DNA from: Brachybacterium equifaecis
GTDB lineage: Bacteria; Actinomycetota; Actinomycetes; Actinomycetales; Dermabacteraceae
Assembly (NCBI RefSeq): GCF_023509525.1
Contig: NZ_JAKNCJ010000001.1
Span: 186,001 to 250,000 of the forward strand
Reading direction: 5' to 3'
Length of the DNA stretch: 64,000 nt
Part shown: positions 55,485 to 63,040 of the stretch, piece by piece
How the letters are laid out: the number at the start of each line of letters is the position of its first letter
Numbering within the stretch: the first letter of the stretch is position 1
Made by a program: the position numbers and the translations under genes
Notes under the pieces: model-generated
What the model was told of the DNA's origin: nothing
Database searches by the model: none
The model's input: the letters and a program-made list of their open reading frames with translations, nothing else

Positions 55485-56807
55485 GTGAGCACCTCCCCCC
55501 AGCGCTTCTTCGCAGCCCGCCTCGCCGGCACCGTCGTGTTCGACCCGATCGGCGAGCCCGTCGGGAAGATCCGCGACGTCGTCGTGCTGCCGCAGGCCCG
55601 CGGCGCGGCGCGCGCGGTCGGGTTCGTGGTCGAGGTGCCCGGCAAGCGCCGCGTGTTCCTCCCCGTCACGCGAGTCACCTCCATCACGCCCGGTCAGGTG
55701 ATCTCCTCGGGGCTGCTCAACATGCGCCGCTTCGAGAAGCGCTCCGGGGAGATGCTCGTCATCGCCGATCTCCTGGACCGCACGGTGACGCTGCTCGACG
55801 GCTCGGGCCAGGCGACGGTCCAGGATGTCGCGCTCGACCAGAACCGGCACCGGGACTGGGAGCTGAGCAAGCTGCATGTGCGCCGCGCGAAGACGGGCTC
55901 CGGGCTCACCAAGCTGGTCTCCCGCGGCGAGACCCTGACCGTCGACGTCGACGCGGTCTCGGGGCTGCACGGCACGCAGGCGGAGCAGTCGGCCGCCCTG
56001 CTGCTTGCCTCCTACCAGGACCTCAAGCCCGCCGACCTCGGCGAGATCCTGCAGGAGCTCGACGCGAAGCGCCGCCTCGAACTGGCCGAGGAGCTCAGCG
56101 ACGACCGCCTCGCCGACGTCCTCGAGGAGCTGCCGGAGGACACCCGCGTGGAGGTCCTCACCCGCCTGCAGGCCTCCCGCGCGGCGGACGTCCTGGACGT
56201 GATGGATCCCGATGATGCCGCGGACATCGTCCAGGAGCTCCCCCATGACCTCGCCGAGGAGCTGCTGGAGCTGATGGAGCCCGAGGAGGCGGAGGACGTC
56301 CGCCGCCTCATGGCCTACGACGAGTACACCGCCGGCGGCATGATGACCACCGAGCCGCTGATCGTCGCTCCGGAAACCCCCGTCGCCCACTGCCTGGCGA
56401 TGATCAGCCGCGAGGAGCTCTCCCCCGCCCTCGCCGCCACCGTGCACGTGTGCCGCTCGCCGCTGGAGACGCCCACCGGCCGGCTCCTCGGCATCGTGCA
56501 CTTCCAGCACCTGCTGCGCGAGCGCCCCGACCGGCCCGTCGGCGAGATCCTCGACGCCGACCGCCACACGGTCCCCGTGCACATGCCGCTGTCCGGCGTC
56601 ACGCGCGAGATGGCCACGTACAACCTCGTCTCGATCCCCGTGGTGGACGACGAGGGCCGCCTGCTCGGCGCGATCACCGTCGACGACGTGCTCGACCATG
56701 TGCTCCCGGAGGACTGGCGCGAGCAGGATGAGCCGCCTGCGCTGACCGGTCAGATCGACCTCGCGGAGATCTCTCGCGCGGCCGGCGCCCGAGGGACGGC
56801 CCGCTGA
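55485..56807 (+). CDS. MgtE N-domain/CBS protein lacking a membrane domain
   Basis: A 440-residue protein: a PRC-barrel (1-75), a second beta-barrel-like stretch (about 75-150), an MgtE_N superhelix (about 165-275, the repeating LxxxLDxDxAAD pattern) and two CBS domains (about 285-410). There are no membrane helices, so it lacks the Mg2+ channel of true MgtE and is likely a cytoplasmic sensor. GTG start; TACCCT ends seven bases upstream, suggesting a leaderless transcript. The stop overlaps the DUF1003 start (TGATG). Confidence 0.85.
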   Translation: MSTSPQRFFAARLAGTVVFDPIGEPVGKIRDVVVLPQARGAARAVGFVVEVPGKRRVFLPVTRVTSITPGQVISSGLLNMRRFEKRSGEMLVIADLLDRTVTLLDGSGQATVQDVALDQNRHRDWELSKLHVRRAKTGSGLTKLVSRGETLTVDVDAVSGLHGTQAEQSAALLLASYQDLKPADLGEILQELDAKRRLELAEELSDDRLADVLEELPEDTRVEVLTRLQASRAADVLDVMDPDDAADIVQELPHDLAEELLELMEPEEAEDVRRLMAYDEYTAGGMMTTEPLIVAPETPVAHCLAMISREELSPALAATVHVCRSPLETPTGRLLGIVHFQHLLRERPDRPVGEILDADRHTVPVHMPLSGVTREMATYNLVSIPVVDDEGRLLGAITVDDVLDHVLPEDWREQDEPPALTGQIDLAEISRAAGARGTAR

Positions 56808-57460
56808 TGGCGGAGCAGCGCGTCCCGAGCCTGGACGATCCGGGCCCCCGCCGCCGCGCGCGGCTGCGCAGCCCGATGGGCGGGGACACCTTCGGCGCCG
56901 TGGCGGAGAGCTTCGCACGGCTGATGGGAACCCCCGGGTTCCTCGTCGGCATGACCCTTTTCTGCGCGGTCTGGCTCGCCTGGAACTCCCTGGCCCCGGC
57001 GGCAGCGCAGTTCGATCCGCGCGCCCTGAACTTCACCCTGCTCACCCTGATCCTCTCGCTGCAGGCCTCCTACGCCGCGCCCCTGCTGCTGCTCGCGCAG
57101 AACCGCCAGGACGATCGCGACCGCGTGCAGGCTGAGCAGGATCGCCAGTCCAACGAGCGCAATCACGCGACCACGGACTTCATCACCCGCGAGATCGCCT
57201 CGCTGCGCATCGCCCTGAACGATGTCGCGACCCGCGACTTCGTGCGCGGAGAGCTGCGCGACCTGCTCGAGGAGATCGAGGAGGGCCGCGGCGCGGCCGA
57301 AACCGGCGACGAGCAGGAGCAGCTGCGCGCGCTCGTGCGCGAGGCCGTGCGGGAGGAGCTGGCGGCCGGGACCGCCCAGGGGGTCTCCACCGGCGAGGGG
57401 CCGACGGATCGCGCGGGCGGCCCCGCTTCCGAGCGGGGCGCGCGCGAGAGCGACTCGTGA
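56807..57460 (+). CDS. DUF1003 membrane protein
   Basis: A 217-residue protein with two membrane helices (about 45-63 and 75-98) and the DUF1003 motif LILSLQASYAAPLLLLAQNRQDDRDR, then a coiled-coil/acidic tail. It is translationally coupled to the MgtE_N/CBS gene upstream and overlaps mrp downstream (GTGA). With the CBS protein it may form a membrane-bound ion-responsive unit (inference). Confidence 0.88.
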   Translation: MAEQRVPSLDDPGPRRRARLRSPMGGDTFGAVAESFARLMGTPGFLVGMTLFCAVWLAWNSLAPAAAQFDPRALNFTLLTLILSLQASYAAPLLLLAQNRQDDRDRVQAEQDRQSNERNHATTDFITREIASLRIALNDVATRDFVRGELRDLLEEIEEGRGAAETGDEQEQLRALVREAVREELAAGTAQGVSTGEGPTDRAGGPASERGARESDS

Positions 57461-58599
57461 GCGGGAGCGAGAGCGGCGCCGAGGATCCGCGGATCGCCGC
57501 GATCCTCGAGGCGCTGGGCGGGGTGATGGACCCTGAGATCCAGCGCCCCCTCACCGAGCTCGACATGGTCGAGTCGGTCGAGATCGACGCCGAGGGCGCC
57601 GCGCACGTGAAGATCCTGGTGACGATCGAGGCCTGCCCGATGCGCGACCGGATCGAGCGCATGGCCGCGGAGGCCGCAGCGACGGTCCCCGGCCTCACCG
57701 CGGTGCGCGTCGAGTCGGAGGCCATGAGCGAGGCTCAGCGCACCGCGCTCACCGAGCGCCTGCGGCAGGGCCGGCGCCAGAACCCCTTCAACCGCCCCGG
57801 CTCCCTCACCCGCATCATCGCGGTCTCCTCGGGCAAGGGCGGGGTCGGCAAGAGCACCGTGACCGCGAACCTCGCGGCGGCGATGGCCGCCGAGGGCCAC
57901 CGCGTGGGCGTGATCGACGCCGATATCCACGGCTTCTCCATGCCGGGCATGTTCGGCATCACCGATCGCCCGACCAAGGTCGGCGACCTGCTGATGCCGC
58001 CGGAGGGCCACGGCGTGAAGGTGATGAGCATCGGGATGTTCGTGCCCGAGCAGCAGGCCGTCATCTGGCGCGGGCCGAAGATGCACCGGGCGATCGAGCA
58101 GTTCACCGCCGACGTCTTCTGGGGGGACCTCGACGTGCTGCTGCTCGACCTCCCCCCGGGAACCGGGGACGTCGCGATCTCGGTCGCCCAGATCCTGCCG
58201 CAGGCGCAGATGCTCGTGGTCACCACGCCCCAGGTCTCCGCCGCGAGCGTCGCCGAGCGCGTCGGCTCCCTCGCCGCCGCCACGGAGCAGGACGTCATCG
58301 GGGTCGTGGAGAACATGAGCGGGCTCGTCCTGCCGGACGGCTCCGTGATGGAGGTGTTCGGATCCGGCGGCGGTCAGCGCGTCGCCGCGACCCTCGCGGG
58401 AGCCGTCGGCCATCCCGTGCCGGTCCTCGGGCAGGTGCCGCTGGATCCTGCCGTGCGCGAGGGCGCCGATGACGGGGTGCCGGTCGTGGTCTCGGATCCG
58501 GGCTCCGCGCCGGCGATCGCCCTGCGCGGCGTCGCGCAGGCGCTGCTGCATCGACCCCGCGGCCTCGCGGGGATGCGCCTGCCGCTCAGCGTGCAGTAG
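57457..58599 (+). CDS. mrp: Mrp/ApbC iron-sulphur cluster carrier ATPase
   Basis: A 380-residue P-loop ATPase. An N-terminal MIP18/DUF59 domain (about 8-95, containing EACPMRDRIE) precedes the deviant Walker A GKGGVGKST, switch motif DADIHGFSMPGM and DLPPGTGD. The C-terminal CxxC usually carrying the cluster is not seen; the region reads NMSGLVLPDGS, as in many actinobacterial Mrp. GTG start. The last 14 bases with the stop are duplicated. Confidence 0.9.
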   Translation: MSGSESGAEDPRIAAILEALGGVMDPEIQRPLTELDMVESVEIDAEGAAHVKILVTIEACPMRDRIERMAAEAAATVPGLTAVRVESEAMSEAQRTALTERLRQGRRQNPFNRPGSLTRIIAVSSGKGGVGKSTVTANLAAAMAAEGHRVGVIDADIHGFSMPGMFGITDRPTKVGDLLMPPEGHGVKVMSIGMFVPEQQAVIWRGPKMHRAIEQFTADVFWGDLDVLLLDLPPGTGDVAISVAQILPQAQMLVVTTPQVSAASVAERVGSLAAATEQDVIGVVENMSGLVLPDGSVMEVFGSGGGQRVAATLAGAVGHPVPVLGQVPLDPAVREGADDGVPVVVSDPGSAPAIALRGVAQALLHRPRGLAGMRLPLSVQ

Positions 58600-58613
58600 T
58601 CAGCGTGCAGTAG
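58586..58613 (+). repeat. 14-bp tandem duplication across the mrp stop
   Basis: Two exact 14-base units (58586-58599, 58600-58613), each ending GTGCAGTAG, so the TAG stop is present twice. Confidence 0.85.
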
Positions 58614-58643
58614 GGGGCATGCGCTGCCGCCCGGCGGGAGCGC

Positions 58644-59069
58644 TCAGGTGGCCTCGGGATCGAAGGGAGCGCGGCCGTCACCTGCGTCGGAGGCGTCCGC
58701 GCGGCTGACCGAGCGATCGCTGCGCGAGCTGCCCGCTGCGGAACCCGCTGCTGCGGCGCCGCCGACGGTCGCCGCAGAGACCAGCGACTTCGTGTCGGGC
58801 ATGATGTCGTCGAGGCTGGTGTCGCCCCACGCGTCGCGGATGATGCGGCGAGGATCGTACTGGCGCGGATCGTACTTGCGCAGCTCGTCCATCGACATGC
58901 CCATCTCGTTCTCCACGGTGGCACGCGACTCCTCCACCCAGCGGCGGGCCCTGCGGACCCCCTGGATGACGTTGCGCGTGTACTCGGGAAGACGCTGCGG
59001 GCCGATCACGACCAGGAAGACGATGATGAGGACCAGCGGCTCCCAGCCGTTGAGACCGAAGATCTCCAC
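58644..59069 (-). CDS. tatB: Twin-arginine translocase subunit TatB
   Basis: A 141-residue TatB. The short N-terminal membrane helix PLVLIIVFLVVIGPQRLPE includes the hinge Gly-Pro, followed by an amphipathic helix (EYTRNVIQGVRRARRWVEE) and a Ser/Ala/Asp-rich tail. It is part of the folded-protein export machine. GTG start with GGGGAG upstream. It is divergent from the O-methyltransferase, with no sigE, rseA or htrA between them. Confidence 0.9.
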   Translation of the reverse strand: MEIFGLNGWEPLVLIIVFLVVIGPQRLPEYTRNVIQGVRRARRWVEESRATVENEMGMSMDELRKYDPRQYDPRRIIRDAWGDTSLDDIMPDTKSLVSAATVGGAAAAGSAAGSSRSDRSVSRADASDAGDGRAPFDPEAT

Positions 59070-59261
59070 GTGCTCCCCTTAGTGCTCCCGGTGGACGACG
59101 GACCGCACCAGTATGGCAGAGTGACGTCGCAGAACTCTCCTCGGGGTGCTCCGCAGGGCCGACGGGCGCGCGCCCTGTCGTACCCTGGACCGAGCCCGCC
59201 GCAGTTCCGGAGATCCGGCCGCGCGGCGCAGGCTCCACAACATCCAGGAGGAGATGCGCGC

Positions 59262-59915
59262 ATGGCATCGGGGAAGATCGCCAGCTGGGCCCACGGCGAG
59301 GAGTTCGTCGGCGAGGATTCGCTGTTCGAGGCGGACGGTGTGCTCGAGCGCGCCCGCGAGCGCGGCAGCGAGCTCGGCATCGCCCCGGTCCTGCCCGGTG
59401 CGGGTGCGATGATCCGCGTGCTGGCAGCCGCGGTCGATGCGCGCAGCGCCGTGGAGATCGGCACCGGGGCGGGCGTCGCCTCCCTGTACCTGCTCTCGGG
59501 CATGAACCCTGCCGGGGTGCTCACCACGATCGACCCGGAGACCGAGAACCAGCGCGCCGCCCGGGCCGCGTTCACCGAGGCGGGCATCCGCCCTGCGCGC
59601 GCCCGCACGATCGCGGGCAGCCCCCGCGAGGTGATCGGCCGCCTCACCGATCACGCCTACGACCTGGTGAGCTTCTCCGCCGACGCCCCGCACGCCCAGG
59701 CTCTGCTCGAGCACGCGCGGCGCCTGCTGCGACCGGGCGGCGTGCTCGTGATCCTGAACGCGCTCTACCACGACCGCGTGGCCGACCCGGCGGCGCGCGA
59801 CGCCCCCACCCAGGAGGTGCGCGCGCTGCTGCGCGCGGTAGCCGAGGCCGAGGATCTCGTGCCCGCCCTCGTGCCGAGCGGCGACGGCGTGCTCGCCGCG
59901 GTGCTGCGTCCCTGA
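59262..59915 (+). CDS. SAM-dependent O-methyltransferase
   Basis: A 217-residue class I methyltransferase of the caffeoyl-CoA/catechol type: AVEIGTGAGVASLYLLSGM (SAM site), TTIDPE (acidic strand end) and YDLVSFSADAP where DxxF-D-A is usual. The Asp metal ligand here is in SADAP. It corresponds to the Rv1220c position near sigE/tatB in mycobacteria. AGGAGGAG upstream. Substrate unknown. Confidence 0.88.
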   Translation: MASGKIASWAHGEEFVGEDSLFEADGVLERARERGSELGIAPVLPGAGAMIRVLAAAVDARSAVEIGTGAGVASLYLLSGMNPAGVLTTIDPETENQRAARAAFTEAGIRPARARTIAGSPREVIGRLTDHAYDLVSFSADAPHAQALLEHARRLLRPGGVLVILNALYHDRVADPAARDAPTQEVRALLRAVAEAEDLVPALVPSGDGVLAAVLRP

Positions 59916-59945
59916 CGGCGAGTCGCTGACGGCGAGTCGCTGACG
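59913..59945 (+). repeat. 14-bp tandem repeat starting at a stop codon
   Basis: TGACGGCGAGTCGC occurs twice in tandem (59913-59926, 59927-59940), followed by a partial third copy. The first TGA is the stop of the methyltransferase gene. Confidence 0.85.
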
Positions 59946-59977
59946 CACGGCCGTTCGCGACTGCCGGGACCCCCGTA

Positions 59978-60032
59978 CAGCGAAGGACCCCGCCTCCCGA
60001 GATGATCCTCGGGGGTGCGGGGTCCTTCGCTG
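59978..60032. terminator. Bidirectional terminator between O-MT and DUF3117
   Basis: A perfect 16-bp outer stem (59978-59993 with 60017-60032) and an inner CTCCCGAG/CTCGGGGG pairing. It lies between convergent genes. Confidence 0.85.
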
Positions 60033-60043
60033 CGGTGCGGGGC

Positions 60044-60214
60044 TCAGGCCTTGATGACCCCGCCCAGCGCCTCGCGCAGCTCCGATGCCTCGGATGCGCT
60101 GATCTCGACGACGAGACGGCCGCCGCCCTCCAGGGGAACGCGCATGATGATGCTGCGCCCTTCCTCCACGACCTCCAGCGGACCGTCTCCGGTGCGGGGC
60201 TTCATTGCAGCCAT
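60044..60214 (-). CDS. DUF3117 small protein
   Basis: A 56-residue actinobacterial protein: MAAMKPRTGDGPLEVVEEG, RSIIMRVPLEGGGRLVVEI and a C-terminal helix ending GGVIKA. Highly conserved in the phylum, function unknown. AGGGAGG precedes the ATG at 60214. A terminator follows. Confidence 0.9.
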   Translation of the reverse strand: MAAMKPRTGDGPLEVVEEGRSIIMRVPLEGGGRLVVEISASEASELREALGGVIKA

Positions 60215-60286
60215 GCGCCTGCCTCCCTCGATGATGTTCCGGCGCGGCGCCCCTGAGGGGGTGCCGTCAGCACGATGTCACCCCTA

Positions 60287-60532
60287 TTATCTCAGGTTCT
60301 CGGAGATGGTGCTCACCGCGGGGTCCCCGAGGGCATTCTCGGCCGCCTGGGTGCCGTCTCGGGGCCGCTGTGATCGGGTCCGATGCGAGCCCGGTCGCGC
60401 CGTCGGCCGCTCCGGCCGCGCGGGCCGCTCCATGCCGATCGGCACCCTCCCCCAGGCCGCTGCGATGAAGATCGCCGCGGTCACGAGCGCGAGCCCCAGC
60501 AGGATCAGGACCCCGGGGCTGACGGCGGTCAT
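60287..60532 (-). CDS. Small single-TM protein
   Basis: An 81-residue protein with one N-terminal membrane helix (GVLILLGLALVTAAIFIAAAW) and a basic Arg/Pro tail. The ATG overlaps the stop of the LOG gene (ATGA). No family recognised; in other actinobacteria a small membrane protein also follows the LOG gene. Confidence 0.75.
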   Translation of the reverse strand: MTAVSPGVLILLGLALVTAAIFIAAAWGRVPIGMERPARPERPTARPGSHRTRSQRPRDGTQAAENALGDPAVSTISENLR

Positions 60533-61377
60533 GCCGAGCGCGCGGTGAACTCCGCCAGCACGTCGAGCGCCTCCTCGGCGGTGTCGACGACCCGCAGGAT
60601 CGAGAGATCGGGCTCGGAGATCACCCCGTGGTCCAGCACCGTCGAGGTCAGCCAGTCGATGAGCCCGCTCCAGTAGGAGCGGCCCACGAGGATCAGCGGG
60701 AACATCGAGATCTTGTGGGTCTGCATGAGGCACAGCGCCTCGAACAGCTCGTCGAAGGTGCCGAAACCGCCGGGCAGCACGATGAATCCGCTCGAATACT
60801 TCACGAACACCGTCTTGCGGGCGAAGAAGTAGCGGAAGTCGACGCCGAGGTCGACATATTCGTTCATGCCCTGCTCGAACGGCAGCTCGATCCCGAGGCC
60901 GACGGACACCCCGCCCGCTTCCTTCGCGCCCTTGTTGCCGGCCTCCATGATCCCGGGGCCGCCGCCGGTGATGACGGCGTAGCCCATCTCCACGAGGCCC
61001 GCGGCGAGCTGCTCGGCCGTGCGGTAATCGGGGTGCTCGCGCGGGGTGCGGGCGGAGCCGAAGATCGAGATCGCCGGGCCCAGCTCGGCGAGCGCGCCGA
61101 AGCCCTCGACGAACTCGGACTGGATGCGCATGACGCGCCAGGGGTCGGAGTGGACCCAGTCGACGGCGCCGTCGTGCTCGAGCAGCCGCTGGTCGGTGGT
61201 CTTCTCGGGCAGCTGGGAGCCGCGCAGGGTGACGGGCCCCTTGCGGTGCTCGTCGGTCCGCTGCGCGCCGGGGGTGCTCGGCGGCTCGGACGTGCGCTGG
61301 ATCTCCGGCAGGGGCTGGTCCGTCGGCGCCCCCTGGGGCTCGGGGGTCCGCGGTGCTTCGGGCGTGGCGTGAGTCAT
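60529..61377 (-). CDS. LOG-family (TIGR00730) protein
   Basis: A 282-residue Rossmann-fold protein with GGGPGIMEAGNKGA and PGGFGTFDELFE, the nucleotide-binding and catalytic motifs of cytokinin riboside 5'-monophosphate phosphoribohydrolases. An extra Pro-rich N terminus of about 75 residues is unusual. Bacterial members act on AMP and related nucleotides; the true role is unclear. Confidence 0.9.
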   Translation of the reverse strand: MTHATPEAPRTPEPQGAPTDQPLPEIQRTSEPPSTPGAQRTDEHRKGPVTLRGSQLPEKTTDQRLLEHDGAVDWVHSDPWRVMRIQSEFVEGFGALAELGPAISIFGSARTPREHPDYRTAEQLAAGLVEMGYAVITGGGPGIMEAGNKGAKEAGGVSVGLGIELPFEQGMNEYVDLGVDFRYFFARKTVFVKYSSGFIVLPGGFGTFDELFEALCLMQTHKISMFPLILVGRSYWSGLIDWLTSTVLDHGVISEPDLSILRVVDTAEEALDVLAEFTARSA

Positions 61378-61423
61378 GGGGCGAGGGTAGCGCGCGGGAC
61401 TGCGCGCCGCCCGCGCCGCGCGC

Positions 61424-62530
61424 TCAGGCCTCGAGCCCGAGCCAGCGCCGCAGCGCCGTGCGGCAGGCGGCGAGGTCGGCGACGGGGATGTGCTCGTCAT
61501 CGGTGTGGGCGAGCAGCGGGTCGCCGGGGCCGAAGTTCACCGCGGGGGTGCCGAGGGCCGCGAAGCGGGCGACGTCGGTCCAGCCCTGCTTCGCATCGAT
61601 GCGCACACCCTCCCCGAGCGCCTCGAGGAACGCGCGGGCCGGTGCGGTGTCCAGGCCCGGCAGGGCGCCGGCGGCGCTGTCGGTCACCTCGATGTCGACG
61701 GGGAGACCGGCGAGGACCTCGCGCACGTGGGCCTCGGCCTGCTCGGGCGAGGTGTCGGGGGCGAAGCGGTAGTTCAGCGTCGCGCTCGCGCGGTCGGGGA
61801 TGACGTTCCCGGCGATGCCGCCGGAGATCGCGACCGCGTTCAGGCACTCGCGGTACTCGAGTCCGTCGATCACGGCCCGGCGCGCCTCGTAGGCGGCGAG
61901 GCGCTCGAGCACGGGCGAGAGCGCATGAATGGCGTTCTCGCCGACCCAGTCGCGCGCCGAGTGCGCGGCTTTCCCGTGCGCGGTGACCTCGAGCTTCATC
62001 GTCCCCTTGCAGCCGCCTTCGACTCCGGCCGACGTCGGCTCGCCGAGGATCGCGAAGTCCGCTTCGAGCCACTGCGGCTTCTCCCGGGCGATGCGGGTGA
62101 GGGAGTTGTCGGCGGCGGCGACCTCCTCGTGGTCGTAGAAGATCCACGTGAGGTCGACGTCCGGCTCCGCGGCCTCGACGGCGAGCTGGAGGAAGACGGC
62201 CACTCCGCCCTTCATGTCGCAGCTCCCCCGGCCGACGAGCTCTTCGACGCCGTCCCGGGTGCGCAGCGAGGAGGGGAGATTGCCCGCGACGGGGACCGTG
62301 TCGAGGTGCCCGGCGAGCAGCACGCGCTGGTCACGGCCGAGCTCGGTGCGCGCGAGGACCGTGTCGCCGTCGCGCTCGATGCGCAGGTGCGGAGCGTGGG
62401 CGCGCAGGGCCGCCTCCACGGCATCCGCGAGCGCGCGCTCGTTCCCGGAGACCGATTCGATGTCGATGATCTGCCGGGTGAGGTCCAGGATGTCGGCGCG
62501 CGGATCGAGAGCGGGGGCGGCGTGGTTCAT
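61424..62530 (-). CDS. dapE: Succinyl-diaminopimelate desuccinylase
   Basis: A 368-residue M20 metalloamidase releasing LL-diaminopimelate for lysine and peptidoglycan. Zinc ligands: LLAGHLDTVPV (His/Asp), GRGSCDMKGG (Asp), YDHEEV (Glu-Glu), GEPTS, and a C-terminal His in the LLAHTDDE stretch. The dimerisation lid is intact. Divergent from the GntR regulator. Confidence 0.92.
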   Translation of the reverse strand: MNHAAPALDPRADILDLTRQIIDIESVSGNERALADAVEAALRAHAPHLRIERDGDTVLARTELGRDQRVLLAGHLDTVPVAGNLPSSLRTRDGVEELVGRGSCDMKGGVAVFLQLAVEAAEPDVDLTWIFYDHEEVAAADNSLTRIAREKPQWLEADFAILGEPTSAGVEGGCKGTMKLEVTAHGKAAHSARDWVGENAIHALSPVLERLAAYEARRAVIDGLEYRECLNAVAISGGIAGNVIPDRASATLNYRFAPDTSPEQAEAHVREVLAGLPVDIEVTDSAAGALPGLDTAPARAFLEALGEGVRIDAKQGWTDVARFAALGTPAVNFGPGDPLLAHTDDEHIPVADLAACRTALRRWLGLEA

Positions 62531-62567
62531 GGAGCCATCGTGGCACGTCGCCCAGCAGCCGCGCGGA

Positions 62568-62616
62568 ACTGTATCGGGATGACCGATACAGACTGTATGG
62601 TGGGGAGCAGTACAGT
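62568..62616 (+). promoter_or_regulatory. Tandem operator before the GntR gene
   Basis: A perfect inverted repeat CTGTATCG-N7-CGATACAG (62569-62591), followed at once by ACTGTA-N13-TACAGT (62592-62616). The shared half-site is (A)CTGTAT. It lies 23 bases before the start, so it is likely the regulator's autorepression site; TATGGT (62596-62601) may be the -10. Confidence 0.65.
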
Positions 62617-62638
62617 CGACTGCCGCGGGAGGCGCACC

Positions 62639-63040
62639 ATGGACCTGCAGATCCTCATCGAGACGGATGCCGAGGCGCCCGCCTGGGCCCAGGTGCGCGA
62701 TCAGCTCACCGCTGCCATCGCGAGCGGGCGCCTGCGCGAGGGCGACCGGCTGGAATCGGTGCGAGGGCTCGCCTCAGCGCTCGGCGTCAGCCCCGCGACG
62801 ATCGTGCGGGCCTACGAGGCGCTGCGCGAGGACGGTCTGATCAGCACCGCTGCGACCGCGCGCGCGACGGTGGTCGTGGGCAGGTGGCCGGAGCCGGCAC
62901 GCAGATCGTGGGAGGCCGCCCTCGAGCGCGTCCTCGCCGGGGCACTCGCTCACGGCCTGGATCGCGAGCAGGCCCTCGCGCTGTGCGCCGCCGGCGCGGA
63001 CCGCGTGCTCGGCGCGCGGACCGCTGGGGGCGAGGCCTGA
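62639..63040 (+). CDS. YtrA-type GntR transcriptional repressor
   Basis: A 133-residue GntR of the short YtrA subclass: a winged helix (AWAQVRDQLTAAI, LASALGVSPATIVRAYEALREDG) and only a short C-terminal dimerisation helix pair. YtrA regulators control an adjacent membrane protein or ABC gene. The stop overlaps the next ATG (TGATG). Confidence 0.88.
   Translation: MDLQILIETDAEAPAWAQVRDQLTAAIASGRLREGDRLESVRGLASALGVSPATIVRAYEALREDGLISTAATARATVVVGRWPEPARRSWEAALERVLAGALAHGLDREQALALCAAGADRVLGARTAGGEA

Noticed and set aside
55485-56807. MgtE magnesium transporter
   Set aside because: No membrane helices after the CBS domains, so it cannot be a channel.
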